Source: Arthrobacter sp. AQ5-05
GTDB taxonomy: Bacteria > Actinomycetota > Actinomycetes > Actinomycetales > Micrococcaceae
Length of the DNA stretch: 64,000 bases
Direction: 5' to 3'
NCBI RefSeq assembly: GCF_003287975.1
Contig: NZ_QMKQ01000008.1
Span: 62,001-126,000 of the forward strand
Part shown: positions 1-7,973 of the stretch, piece after piece
Numbering within the stretch: the first letter of the stretch is position 1
Layout of the letters: each line of letters opens with the position of its first letter
Position numbers and translations under genes: made by a program
Notes under the pieces: model-generated
Databases searched by the model: none
What the model was told of the DNA's origin: nothing
The model's input: the letters and a program-made list of their open reading frames with translations, nothing else

Positions 1-411
1 CTGGAAGCTGTTGATCCATCCAACGCTGGCCATCATCTGGAACAGCGGCACCAGCAGCACCTGGCCGGGAATCATCATGGTCAGCAGCACCCCGCCGAGC
101 ATCAGGCCCCGCCCGCGGAACCGGTACTTCGCCAGCCCATACCCGCACATGGCACTGACGATGCAGGAGAAGACGGTGTAGAGGGTGGCCACCAGCACGC
201 TGTTGAGCATGACCCGCGCGAAGCCGGTCTCCTCCTGAAGCCGGGCCAGGTTGGTCCACAGCTCGCCGCCAGGCAGGAAGGGCATCGGCGTGGAGAATAT
301 CTCCGCCGTCGTGTGGGTCGAGGCGATGACCATCCATAGGAACGGGACCAGGCTCACTGCGGCTCCGATGGCCAGCAGCACATAGAGCGGGGAACGGCGC
401 AGGGTCTGCAT
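1..411 (-). CDS. Carbohydrate ABC transporter permease, MalG type (truncated by window edge)
   Basis: Only the first 137 codons are inside the window. This is the second membrane subunit of a sugar importer. Three hydrophobic segments are visible at about residues 9-31, 70-92 and 103-123, preceded by a short Arg-containing cytoplasmic start, as in the MalG family. The EAA loop lies outside the window. The ATG at 411 overlaps the TGA of the upstream permease (TGATG), so the two are translationally coupled. The gene is the third visible member of a binding protein-permease-permease operon whose promoter carries the shared GntR-type operator at 2707. The substrate cannot be told from sequence. 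Confidence 0.9.
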   Translation of the reverse strand, partial: MQTLRRSPLYVLLAIGAAVSLVPFLWMVIASTHTTAEIFSTPMPFLPGGELWTNLARLQEETGFARVMLNSVLVATLYTVFSCIVSAMCGYGLAKYRFRGRGLMLGGVLLTMMIPGQVLLVPLFQMMASVGWINSFQ

Positions 412-1352
412 CACGATTTTTCCCTCATGATTCGGAATTGGACGACGGAGATGACGGCGATGATGGCCACGACCAGCCAGGCGATGGCCGAGGCATAGCC
501 GAAGTCGAACTGCTGGAAGCCGACCTTGTAGAGGTACAGCACCGGGGTCAGGGTCGCATTGTTGGGTCCTCCCCCGGTCAGGATGAAGTTCTCGTCGAAA
601 AGCTGCAGCGCGCCGATCGTCGAGGTGATGCTGCTGAACAGGATCACCGGGCGCAATTGCGGAACGACGATCCTGGAGAACACCGCCCAGCGGCCTGCGC
701 CGTCGATCCTGGCGGCCTCGTACTGCTCCGCGGGGATCGCCTGCAGGCCTGCCAAGATGATGATCATGTTGTATCCGGTCCAACGCCAGGTGATGGAGGC
801 GATCAGCGCCACCCGCGCCCAGCCCTCGGAGTTGAGCCAGTCGATCGGATCCATCCCGACCATGCCCAGCAGCTGGTTGGCCGCTCCCCCGTCGGTGGCC
901 AGCATGACCCGGAAGACCAGCGAGTAGGCCACCAAGGTGGTGACCGCGGGCAGGAAGTAAATGGCCCGGAACCCGGTCCGGAAGCGCACCCAGCTCTGGT
1001 TCAGGATGTAGGCCAGACCGATTGCGATGCACACCATCAGCGGCACCTGGATGACCAGGATCAAGAAGACGTTGAACAGGCTTTGGGCCACCAGCGGATC
1101 GTCGAGCAATCGTTGGTACTGGGCCAGGCCCACCCAGCTGGTTTCGCCGCCGGAAATCGACTGGAAGCTTTGGATGAACGATGAGACCAGCGGATAGATG
1201 AAGAACAGGGCGAAAAGGGCGAGCGCCGGGGCGATGAAGAAATAGCCGGGACGGTGGCGGCGGGCGGCCCGCCGCGCCGCCCGGCCTGCTGCGGAGCGGG
1301 CCGTGGAGCGGCCCTCCTTCGGTGCGGAGGGCCGCGTCAACGTGGCGGTCAT
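411..1352 (-). CDS. Carbohydrate ABC transporter permease, MalF type
   Basis: A 313-residue inner-membrane subunit of a sugar ABC importer. An Ala/Arg-rich cytoplasmic N terminus (residues 1-34) is followed by a first membrane segment at about 37-58 (PGYFFIAPALALFALFF) and five more segments. The EAA loop that contacts the ATPase is clear near residue 210 (EQYEAARIDGAGRW). It starts 2 nt after the stop of the binding-protein gene and overlaps the next permease. No ATPase gene is visible, so a shared MsiK-type ATPase encoded elsewhere is likely; that is common in actinobacteria but is an inference here. Confidence 0.94.
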   Translation of the reverse strand: MTATLTRPSAPKEGRSTARSAAGRAARRAARRHRPGYFFIAPALALFALFFIYPLVSSFIQSFQSISGGETSWVGLAQYQRLLDDPLVAQSLFNVFLILVIQVPLMVCIAIGLAYILNQSWVRFRTGFRAIYFLPAVTTLVAYSLVFRVMLATDGGAANQLLGMVGMDPIDWLNSEGWARVALIASITWRWTGYNMIIILAGLQAIPAEQYEAARIDGAGRWAVFSRIVVPQLRPVILFSSITSTIGALQLFDENFILTGGGPNNATLTPVLYLYKVGFQQFDFGYASAIAWLVVAIIAVISVVQFRIMREKS

Positions 1353-1354
1353 GG

Positions 1355-2662
1355 TTACTGCGCGATCTTGCGGCCGGTGGCGGTGGCGATCTGCTCGGCG
1401 GCGGATTTCAGCTCGGTCGCCGGGTCTGCCCCGTTGAGCACGGTCGAGACGACGGCGTTGGCCACGATGTCCCCTGCCTTGGCACTGTCCACGTTGGTGA
1501 TGCCGGCGGGGATCTTGGCCGTCTGCTCGGCGAAGAGCTGGTAGACCTTCTGGCCGCCGAAGTACTCCTGCGGTTCGGCGAAGAGCGGGTCGGTGAATGC
1601 CGGCAGGTAGGACGGGAACAGGCCTTCGTCCTTCATCATCGAGACCTGGTTTTCCTTGTTGGCCAGCACGTATTTGACGAACGAGCCTGCCAGCCCGGGG
1701 TTCTTGGCCTGGGTGGGCACGGCCAAGGTCGAACCGCCATTGTTGGAGGTGGTTCCTCCGCCGTCAGTGAACGCCGGCAGCGGCTGCACGCCGTATTTCC
1801 CGGAGAGTTCCGGGGCTTCGCCGGTCAGCGTGCCGATCCACCAAACTGCCTCGGGGTTGGTTGCCGACTTGCCGTCCTTGGCCGCGGTGACCTGCCCGTC
1901 CCAGCCCTTGACGTTGTGCAGCAGGCCCTTGTCGTTCATGGTCTTCATCAGGGTCAGCGCCTGCACCGCCTCCGGCGAGTTCAGGTCAATGTCGCCCACG
2001 GAGTCGAAGGTGCCCTTGCCCTGCTGCTGGAGCAGCATGGAGAAGATGCCGCCACCCGAGAGGTCGGTGGAGATCAGTGTGTGGCCGGTCTTCTTCTTGA
2101 TGGCTTCACCGGCCGTGACAAGTTCGTCCCAGGTCTTGATCGAGGCCGGATCAATGCCCACCTCGGCGAAGTAGTCGGTGCGCACGAACAATCCGACGGT
2201 TCCCGAATCCCATGGCAGGGACAGCAAGCGCCCCTCGTTGTCGGATGACGCGGCAATTTTCGACGGGTCGAAGTCGTCGGTGGCATTGTCGATCAGCGGC
2301 GCCAGGTCGGTGAATCCCTTGGGGAACTGGGTGACGTAGGACGGCATCCGGTCTGTTTCGACGGTGATGACGTCGGGCAGTCCGCTGTTGGCCTGCAGGG
2401 AAACCGACATCTTGTCGTAGGCGTTGTCGTATCCGATGTCCACGACCTTGATGGTGGTGCCGGGGTGCTCGGCCGAGTAGGAGGTAGCCAGCCGCTTCAG
2501 TGCGGTGGCCGCGACATCCCAGCTCCACACGGTGATCGCACCCGAGACTTCCGCATCCGGCTTCAGCGCCGCACCGCTCTGCGCGGGGACCCCGCCGCCG
2601 GCGCAACCCGTCAACAGGGCAAGTGCGATGGCCGGTGCGGCCAGCTTCATGGGGTTGAACAT
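1355..2662 (-). CDS. Extracellular solute-binding lipoprotein of sugar ABC importer (family 1)
   Basis: A 435-residue binding protein. The N terminus has a lipoprotein signal peptide (MFNPMKLAAPAIALALLTGC) with lipobox LTGC and Cys20 as the lipidation site. The mature protein has family-1 features: an early ITVWSWDV strand, SYVTQFPKGFTDLAPLID, and a C-terminal KIPAGITNVDS region. It is the first gene of the importer operon that runs off the left edge. A GntR-type operator lies 45 bp upstream of its start, in the gap shared with the divergent gcvPA-like gene, which suggests co-regulation. The ligand is unknown; the regulon context (glycosidases, SDRs, GcvP-like enzyme) favours a glycoside or sugar derivative. 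Confidence 0.93.
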   Translation of the reverse strand: MFNPMKLAAPAIALALLTGCAGGGVPAQSGAALKPDAEVSGAITVWSWDVAATALKRLATSYSAEHPGTTIKVVDIGYDNAYDKMSVSLQANSGLPDVITVETDRMPSYVTQFPKGFTDLAPLIDNATDDFDPSKIAASSDNEGRLLSLPWDSGTVGLFVRTDYFAEVGIDPASIKTWDELVTAGEAIKKKTGHTLISTDLSGGGIFSMLLQQQGKGTFDSVGDIDLNSPEAVQALTLMKTMNDKGLLHNVKGWDGQVTAAKDGKSATNPEAVWWIGTLTGEAPELSGKYGVQPLPAFTDGGGTTSNNGGSTLAVPTQAKNPGLAGSFVKYVLANKENQVSMMKDEGLFPSYLPAFTDPLFAEPQEYFGGQKVYQLFAEQTAKIPAGITNVDSAKAGDIVANAVVSTVLNGADPATELKSAAEQIATATGRKIAQ

Positions 2663-2706
2663 TGTGGAGCTCCTTGTCGTCAGGAAGACCTCGATTACTT
2701 TCGAAA

Positions 2707-2723
2707 CTGTACACAGTATTCAG
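2707..2723. promoter_or_regulatory. GntR-type operator, site A
   Basis: CTGTACACAGTATTCAG matches the 17-bp consensus CTGTATACNGTATACAG with two mismatches. It sits upstream of the minus-strand sugar-importer operon (start 2662). The same palindrome occurs at five other places up to 16.6 kb, including the promoter of the gntR gene at 9964. Confidence 0.72.
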
Positions 2724-2855
2724 CACATTTGGGATAGTTTTCGGACTTTTTCCATCAGGCTCGACCAAAACAACACAGGCGGAACCCTCGATCCCAATTC
2801 CCCTGGCCCGGCACCCCGGGGCCTGGCGCCACCCAAAGAGCGGCATGGGTCACAA

Positions 2856-2904
2856 TTGACTCTTGTCACAGATCGGCATAATGTGCACTGTATACAGAAT
2901 TTCA
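2856..2904 (+). promoter_or_regulatory. Promoter of gcvPA-like gene with GntR-type operator, site B
   Basis: TTGACT at 2856-2861 and CATAAT at 2877-2882 (15-nt spacer) form a plausible promoter. The operator CTGTATACAGAATTTCA at 2888-2904 covers the expected transcription start; its left half is perfect and its right half is degenerate (5 mismatches overall). Binding there would block initiation. Confidence 0.62.
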
Positions 2905-2972
2905 CCAAGTTATCCCGCGCTGCTTCCACAGGGAATGCGCCGGGTCATGACAAAAGCAGGAGGCGACCTTCC

Positions 2973-4343
2973 ATGCAAAATTCCACAGTTCACCCCTACA
3001 TTCCCAATACGGTTCCCTCGGTCATCGAGGAAATGCTCGCGGTCACCGGAGCGACCAGCATCGAGGACTTCTACGAGGACATTCCCCAGAGCCTGCGCGT
3101 CAAGGGCCTGCTCAACCTGCCGGAGCCATTCCTTGCCGAGGCCGAACTGGAAGAGCACGTCACCGGGCTGCTGAACAAGAACCGCAGCACCCGCGAGGTC
3201 ATCAGCTTCCTGGGCGCCGGCGTGTACAACCACTACGTTCCGTCCGTCGTGGACGAGGTCATTAACCGCAGCGAATTCCTCACCGCCTACGCGGGCGAGC
3301 CCTACGAGGACCACGGCCGCTTCCAAGCACTGTTCGAGTACACCTCCATGATGGGCGAGTTGCTCAACATGGACGTGGTCAACGTACCGACCTACGATGG
3401 CATGCAGGCCACCGCCACGGCGCTGGCCATGGCCGGACGCATCACCGGACGCTCCAAGATCATCGTCGCCTCCGACACCAACCCGGATCTGGTCTCCAAG
3501 GTCACCGACTACGTGCGCAGCCACACCGAGCTGGTCTTTGTGCCGAGCGCCAACGGCCTGGTGGATACCGCTGTCTTGGCCGCCCAGCTCGACGCCGACA
3601 CCGCCGCGGTCTGGATCCAGACCCCGAGCTTCCACGGCGTGCTGGAAACCTCCGGACAGGTCATCGCGGACCTGGCGCACGGGGCCGGTGCGCTGCTGGT
3701 CGTAGGCACCGACCCGATCGCCTACGGCAGCCTCACTCCCCCGGCCGATTGGGGAGCCGACATCGTCTGCGGCGAGATCCAGTCGCTGGGCATCCACCAG
3801 TGGTTCGGCGGCGGACGCGGCGGCTTCATCGCGGTGCACGACGACCCGAAGTTCGTCATGGAGATGCCCTCGCGCCTCTTCGGCCTGGCCAGCACCTCCG
3901 TCGAGGGCGAATACGGCTTCGGCGACGTCGCCTGGGACCGTACTTCCTTCGCCGTGCGCGAAGAAGGCAAGGAATGGGTCGGCACCGCCGCAGCGCTCTG
4001 GGGCATCGCCGCGGGCGTCTACTTGGCTTCGATGGGCCCCACCGGCATGTCCGACCTGGGCAATACCGTCCTGGCACGCACCGCCTACGCCCAGCAGCAG
4101 CTCGCCGCCGTCGACGGTGTTTCGCTGCGCGATTCGGCAGCGCACTTCCGCGAATTCGTGCTCGACCTTTCGGCCTCGGGCAAGACCGCGGCCGAGGCCG
4201 TCACCGCCCTGCGCGCACGGCACATCGAGCCCGGCGTGGTCATCGGCGAGCACCACCTGCTGGTCTGCGTCACCGAACGCATCACCACGGCACACATCGA
4301 CACCCTGGTCTCAGCCCTCACCGATTTCCTGAAGGAGAAGTAA
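2973..4343 (+). CDS. gcvPA: Glycine dehydrogenase subunit 1-like protein (GcvPA-like, divergent)
   Basis: A 456-residue fold-type I PLP enzyme subunit homologous to the N-terminal half of glycine decarboxylase (P-protein). The ATG at 2973 has a strong AGGAGG 10 nt upstream. Family stretches are present: FLGAGVYNHYVPSVVDEV, TYDGMQATATA, IQSLGIHQWFGGGRGGF. The canonical segment REKATSNICTNQ, found in true P-proteins, is replaced by REEGKEWVGTAAALWG, and the AYTPYQPE loop reads AYAGEPYEDHG. It is followed after 2 nt by the GcvPB-like gene. No T- or H-protein gene is in the window. It may be a decarboxylase half acting on another amino acid or partner; the gene symbol reflects homology only. Confidence 0.82.
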   Translation: MQNSTVHPYIPNTVPSVIEEMLAVTGATSIEDFYEDIPQSLRVKGLLNLPEPFLAEAELEEHVTGLLNKNRSTREVISFLGAGVYNHYVPSVVDEVINRSEFLTAYAGEPYEDHGRFQALFEYTSMMGELLNMDVVNVPTYDGMQATATALAMAGRITGRSKIIVASDTNPDLVSKVTDYVRSHTELVFVPSANGLVDTAVLAAQLDADTAAVWIQTPSFHGVLETSGQVIADLAHGAGALLVVGTDPIAYGSLTPPADWGADIVCGEIQSLGIHQWFGGGRGGFIAVHDDPKFVMEMPSRLFGLASTSVEGEYGFGDVAWDRTSFAVREEGKEWVGTAAALWGIAAGVYLASMGPTGMSDLGNTVLARTAYAQQQLAAVDGVSLRDSAAHFREFVLDLSASGKTAAEAVTALRARHIEPGVVIGEHHLLVCVTERITTAHIDTLVSALTDFLKEK

Positions 4344-4345
4344 CA

Positions 4346-5947
4346 ATGGCCCTTCCAGTCAGCCCCAAACCAGCCCACCGCCGGTTCCACCAGGCCCGTT
4401 GGGATGAACCGATCATCTTCGAACTCAGCACCCCCGGCGAGCGCGGCATCCTGGTCTCGCAGGCCGAGCCGGCCGCCGTCGAGGCCCTGTCCGGCATCGA
4501 GGACCAGCTGGCCTCGCTGCGCCGCTCCAGCGCCCCCGCGCTTCCGGAACTGGCACAGATGCGCGTGGTCCGCCACTACCTGCGCATCAGCCAGGAGAAC
4601 CTGGGTGCCGACTTCAATGTCGACATCGGCCAGGGCACCTGCACCATGAAGTACAGCCCCAAGGTCAACGAGACGATCATCCGCACCCCGAAACTCGCCG
4701 AACTGCACCCGCTGCAGGACGAGGCCTCGCTGCAGGGCGTGCTGGAGATCTTCTGGCGCACCGAGCAGGCAATCGCCGAGATCTCCGGCATGCACTCGGT
4801 GAGCCTGCAGACGCAGGGCGGCTCCGCCGCGATCTGGGCCAACATCTCCATGATCCGAGCCTTCCACGAGTCCAACGGCGAGGGCGAGGTGCGCGACGAG
4901 GTCATCACCACGATCTTCTCCCACCCTTCCAATGCCGCCTGCGCCAAGGCCGCCGGTTTCAAGGTCATCACCCTCATGCCTGACGCCAACGGCTACCCAG
5001 ACATCGAGGCGCTGCGCGCCGCGGTTTCCCCGCGCACCGCGGCACTGATGATCACCAACCCGGAAGACACCGGGATCTACAACGACAAGATCCGCGAGTT
5101 CGTGCAGATCGTCCACGAGGCCGGCGGCCTGGCGGCCTACGACCAAGCGAACGCCAACGGCATCCTGGGAATCACGCGCGCCTCGGATGCAGGGTTCGAC
5201 CTGTGCCACTTCAACCTGCACAAGACCTTCTCCACCCCGCACGCCAGCGGCGGTCCGGGCGCCGGCGCCAGCGCCGTCTCCGAACGGCTCGCCCCGTTCC
5301 TGCCCAACCCGCGCATCGAAAAGACCGATGCGGGCTTCACCGTGAACTATGGCGGAGAGAAGTCCATCGGCAAGGTTGCACCGTTCTTCGGCGTCGCACC
5401 GAATGTGGTCCGGGCCTACGCCTGGATCATGGCCCTCGGCGCCTCCGGCCTGCGCCAGGTCGCCGAGATCGCCGTGCTGAACAACAACTACCTGCTGGCC
5501 CTGGTCCGCCGAATCCCGGGGGCCAGCGCACCGTACGCGACGGGCAAGCACCGCATCGAGCAGGTCCGCTACTCGTGGCAGGAATTGTTCGAGGACACCG
5601 GCATCAGCTCGGAGGAAATCGGCATCCGCATGAGCGACTACGGCATGCACTACTGGACCAGCCACCACCCGTACCTGGTTCCGCAGCCGTTCACCCTGGA
5701 GCCGACCGAGTCGTACTCCAAGACCGAAATCGACGAGTACGTCGCTGTGCTGGCCCAGGTCGCATCCGAAGCCCGGGAGAATCCCGATCTGGTGCGTTCA
5801 GCTCCGCACAACCAAACCGTGCACCAGATCGACCACGATGACCTGGACGATCCGGAACGCTGGGCCATCACCTGGCGCGCCTACCAGCGCAAGTACTTCA
5901 GCGGCGCCGATGCGACGTTGGCGCAAGAGCCCATTTCAGTGGGCTAA
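4346..5947 (+). CDS. gcvPB: Glycine dehydrogenase subunit 2-like protein (GcvPB-like, divergent)
   Basis: A 533-residue PLP-binding partner of the preceding protein. The PLP lysine is Lys293 in FNLHKTFSTPH, and the family GGSAAIWA region is at about 159-165. Several signatures differ from typical GcvPB. TNPEDTGIYN stands where TNPNTLGLFE is usual, YDQANANGILG replaces YDGANLNAIMG, and PHASGGPGAG replaces PHGGGGPG. The C terminus carries an extension past the usual end (PERWAITWRAYQRKYF). These changes cluster around the active site, so an altered substrate is plausible. It is translated from the gcvPA-like message and ends just before a strong terminator. Confidence 0.82.
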   Translation: MALPVSPKPAHRRFHQARWDEPIIFELSTPGERGILVSQAEPAAVEALSGIEDQLASLRRSSAPALPELAQMRVVRHYLRISQENLGADFNVDIGQGTCTMKYSPKVNETIIRTPKLAELHPLQDEASLQGVLEIFWRTEQAIAEISGMHSVSLQTQGGSAAIWANISMIRAFHESNGEGEVRDEVITTIFSHPSNAACAKAAGFKVITLMPDANGYPDIEALRAAVSPRTAALMITNPEDTGIYNDKIREFVQIVHEAGGLAAYDQANANGILGITRASDAGFDLCHFNLHKTFSTPHASGGPGAGASAVSERLAPFLPNPRIEKTDAGFTVNYGGEKSIGKVAPFFGVAPNVVRAYAWIMALGASGLRQVAEIAVLNNNYLLALVRRIPGASAPYATGKHRIEQVRYSWQELFEDTGISSEEIGIRMSDYGMHYWTSHHPYLVPQPFTLEPTESYSKTEIDEYVAVLAQVASEARENPDLVRSAPHNQTVHQIDHDDLDDPERWAITWRAYQRKYFSGADATLAQEPISVG

Positions 5948-5963
5948 CCAGATAGATGAGTGG

Positions 5964-6010
5964 CCAAGGAGGGGCTGCCGCCGGGATGACCGACGGCAGC
6001 CCCTCCTTGG
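5964..6010 (+). terminator. Intrinsic terminator of the gcvPA/PB-like operon
   Basis: CCAAGGAGGGGCTGCCG at 5964-5980 pairs perfectly with CGGCAGCCCCTCCTTGG at 5994-6010 (17-bp stem, 13-nt loop), 16 bp after the stop of the GcvPB-like gene. There is no U-tract. Confidence 0.75.
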
Positions 6011-6096
6011 CACCACCGGCATCCGGGCCCCGATTGTTGCCGGCTTCTTGATTCATCAAGGGATACCAGATGCCAGGAGGGTTTGTTTGGTCTTCA

Positions 6097-7047
6097 CTAC
6101 GGGGTGGGTCCGGGTGAAACGGGCATGTTCGGTACAACAATCAGTGTTTTGTCGTGCGCCTTCAGCTTGAGGGCAGGGCATTCGCCCTGGGGGATGGTTA
6201 CAACCATGGGGTTCGCCAGTGAACCTCCAACGATCTGTCCCGAAAGGACAGCCGGGCAGGTGGAAGGAACTCCTGCGGCATTCGCGTCCAGCACATGGAT
6301 TTGCGCAGGAATCGGCTCCGTGACGCCGGGAAGCACCGTCGCAGGTCCCACGACGGGGGCAAGCGCGAAAATGAATATTCCGGCCACAAATAGGACTGTT
6401 ATCCAAGAAACCCTCTTGATGAGGCGTTGATAGGCATCACGTCTCAGCCAATACCCCGCAGCTGCTTCAAGCCGGTCAATTCGCGAGCTGGCGACGAAAC
6501 GTTCGGCTTCGAGCCAAGCGATATCGGAAGGCGATTCCGGGTCCAGGGCACGACCGGCCCAGGTGCACTTTTGTTTTCGCTTCAAACGATCCAGCGCCCG
6601 ACCCGATCCGACGATGCCATCCTCATACAGGGCCGAAATAGTTTGGGCGTCACCCAGCAGCAAGGTGCGTCGTTCATACAGCCAAAGGAGCAGCAGGGGC
6701 AGGGCTTTCAAGCCCTCTGGCGTGGCCAAGTCGGCGTGCTTTTCGGCTTTGAAGTCCATCTCCGCATTGGATAGCTCCGTGATCGTCGGAGTGTCGATTG
6801 CCAGCACCCGCGCGGCACCGAACAGCACGAGCCCGACGGCCACCAAAGCGCCAAGCGCACCAACCGTGGCCAGGAGAGCTGCCCATGGTTGCAGGCTCTG
6901 GAGGGAGGTGAGTTGCAGCCCCGCCACGATGGCCACGGCTATTGCTCCCGCCGAGGCAACCAGCCATTTGAGAGTGCCTGCAAGATTGTTTGATTTGTCT
7001 CCGTAGCCGCCCCCGGACAGTGTTGGCGTCGATGTGGGAATATCCAA
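6097..7047 (-). CDS. Membrane protein of unknown function
   Basis: A 316-residue protein that I do not recognise. Two adjacent hydrophobic segments lie at about residues 27-48 and 56-84. A soluble stretch of about 110 residues follows, with a long helical part (RALDRLKRKQKCTWAGRALDPE). A third membrane segment comes near 218-240 (ITVLFVAGIFIFALAPVV), and then a periplasmic-side tail with two Cys (STCPAVL, GECPALK) that could form a disulfide. The start is TTG at 7047 with AAGGAC upstream. It is divergent from the Phd-like antitoxin and shares its upstream palindrome, so it might belong to that small accessory module. Confidence 0.75.
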   Translation of the reverse strand: MDIPTSTPTLSGGGYGDKSNNLAGTLKWLVASAGAIAVAIVAGLQLTSLQSLQPWAALLATVGALGALVAVGLVLFGAARVLAIDTPTITELSNAEMDFKAEKHADLATPEGLKALPLLLLWLYERRTLLLGDAQTISALYEDGIVGSGRALDRLKRKQKCTWAGRALDPESPSDIAWLEAERFVASSRIDRLEAAAGYWLRRDAYQRLIKRVSWITVLFVAGIFIFALAPVVGPATVLPGVTEPIPAQIHVLDANAAGVPSTCPAVLSGQIVGGSLANPMVVTIPQGECPALKLKAHDKTLIVVPNMPVSPGPTP

Positions 7048-7069
7048 AAGATTGTCCTTCGCTTCAGCT

Positions 7070-7087
7070 GTAGTACCTATGTACTAC
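7070..7087. promoter_or_regulatory. Inverted repeat between the divergent membrane protein and the Phd-like antitoxin
   Basis: GTAGTAC-CTAT-GTACTAC is a perfect 7-bp inverted repeat with a 4-bp spacer, 57 bp before the antitoxin start. Phd/YefM antitoxins repress their own promoters through such short palindromes, so autoregulation is likely. The site could also control the divergent gene. Confidence 0.55.
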
Positions 7088-7143
7088 ATGTGCTAGCCTC
7101 AAATCATCAGGGCTGTTTGCCGTAAATGTGGAGGGATTGCAAG

Positions 7144-7428
7144 ATGGAAATCGTTTCCCGCGTAGCCAGTTCACACACGTACAACATGCGTGAGCTGAAC
7201 CAAAACACCGCAAAGGTCATCCAGGAGATCAACGAATCGGGAGAACCTGCGCTCATCACCCGCCAAGGTCGACCTGTCGCCCTCATCACGCCGCTGGCGA
7301 ATGAGCGCGTGGAAGCTGCGGTGCTTGGCGCCGTGCTGGAGTCTGTTTCCCAATTGGGTAGCAGCGAGCCTCTTGGCGAGGTACAGGACACGGAAGAACT
7401 AGCGCGTGAATTGGGCATCAAGTATTAA
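7144..7428 (+). CDS. Type II antitoxin, Phd/YefM family
   Basis: A 94-residue protein. The ATG at 7144 has GGAGGG at 7130-7135; an in-frame ATG at 7126 lacks a ribosome-binding site. The N-terminal half matches Phd/YefM: residues about 13-45 read MRELNQNTAKVIQEINESGEPALITRQGRPVALI, with conserved N-T-A-V and the R-G-P-V-A strand. The C terminus (EVQDTEELARELGIKY) would be the toxin-binding tail. No toxin gene follows on the same strand. The only candidate partner is the convergent gene whose 3' end overlaps by 11 bp. Confidence 0.85.
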   Translation: MEIVSRVASSHTYNMRELNQNTAKVIQEINESGEPALITRQGRPVALITPLANERVEAAVLGAVLESVSQLGSSEPLGEVQDTEELARELGIKY

Positions 7429-7807
7429 TTCTGCTGCGTGCAAGGAGTCGGAGAATGTCGTCATTTGAGATGACTCGCACGATCACGACTCCGGGGTTCC
7501 GCTGGAGGTTGATTTGTTCGTCCACCGTCAACTCGCGATAGACCAAACAGTGGTCACACGCCTGGTTGCTGAATTCGTCCACGCCATCGAGCTCGAACGA
7601 CAGGTAGCTGGCCAGCTCGGACGCCCAGACGCATCGTCTAAACCGGGCCTCCGTTGCACCCACGAGTTGACCCTCTATCGCGTCGTCGGCGTGAGGGCGC
7701 AGGTCTCGATCGGCTATCTCCATGATCTGCGCTGAGACTGACGAATCACCGATAGCCCGGAGATCCTCTTTCGCGGAATTTGACCAAACCGGCACGAACA
7801 CAGTCAA
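7418..7807 (-). CDS. Possible RelE/ParE-like toxin, convergent with the antitoxin
   Basis: A 129-residue protein. The start is TTG at 7807, with GTG at 7801 or 7795 as alternatives, and the Shine-Dalgarno is poor. The beginning, VPVWSNSAKEDLRAIGD, resembles the RelE/ParE opening (strand, then S..A..DL..I helix). RRCVWASELASYLSFEL and PGVVIVRVISNDD could be the core beta strands. No unambiguous catalytic set is visible, and the family call rests on fold-like pattern and proximity only. The gene runs tail-to-tail with the Phd-like antitoxin and overlaps it by 11 bp, which is unusual for a toxin-antitoxin pair. Confidence 0.5.
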   Translation of the reverse strand: MTVFVPVWSNSAKEDLRAIGDSSVSAQIMEIADRDLRPHADDAIEGQLVGATEARFRRCVWASELASYLSFELDGVDEFSNQACDHCLVYRELTVDEQINLQRNPGVVIVRVISNDDILRLLARSRINT

Positions 7808-7912
7808 CCAGATCGGGACTCTTTCGTGAAGGCATCAACGTGACCTGCTGCCGCACCGCCAGTGGTCCGGCACGGTGGAGACGGGTGCAGCCCCGGCCTG
7901 GAAGAAGCATGA

Positions 7913-7951
7913 ATCCCGCGGGGTGAAGCGCTTGGCTTCACCCCGCGGGAT
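7913..7951 (-). terminator. Intrinsic terminator of the NAD-kinase-like/SDR operon
   Basis: ATCCCGCGGGGTGAAG (7913-7928) pairs perfectly with CTTCACCCCGCGGGAT (7936-7951) around a 7-nt loop, 22 bp after the SDR stop codon. Confidence 0.8.
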
Positions 7952-7973
7952 TTGTCGTTGGTGCGGGAACGGC

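Noticed and set aside
2910-4295. Long minus-strand open frame opposite the GcvPA-like gene
   Set aside because: It is the antisense shadow of a strongly supported gene with clear family motifs; the frame is low in complexity and lacks any ribosome-binding site.
7418-7428. Possible sequencing or start error behind the overlap of antitoxin and convergent gene
   Set aside because: Both stop codons are clear and both frames are intact over their full lengths, so the 11-bp overlap appears real.
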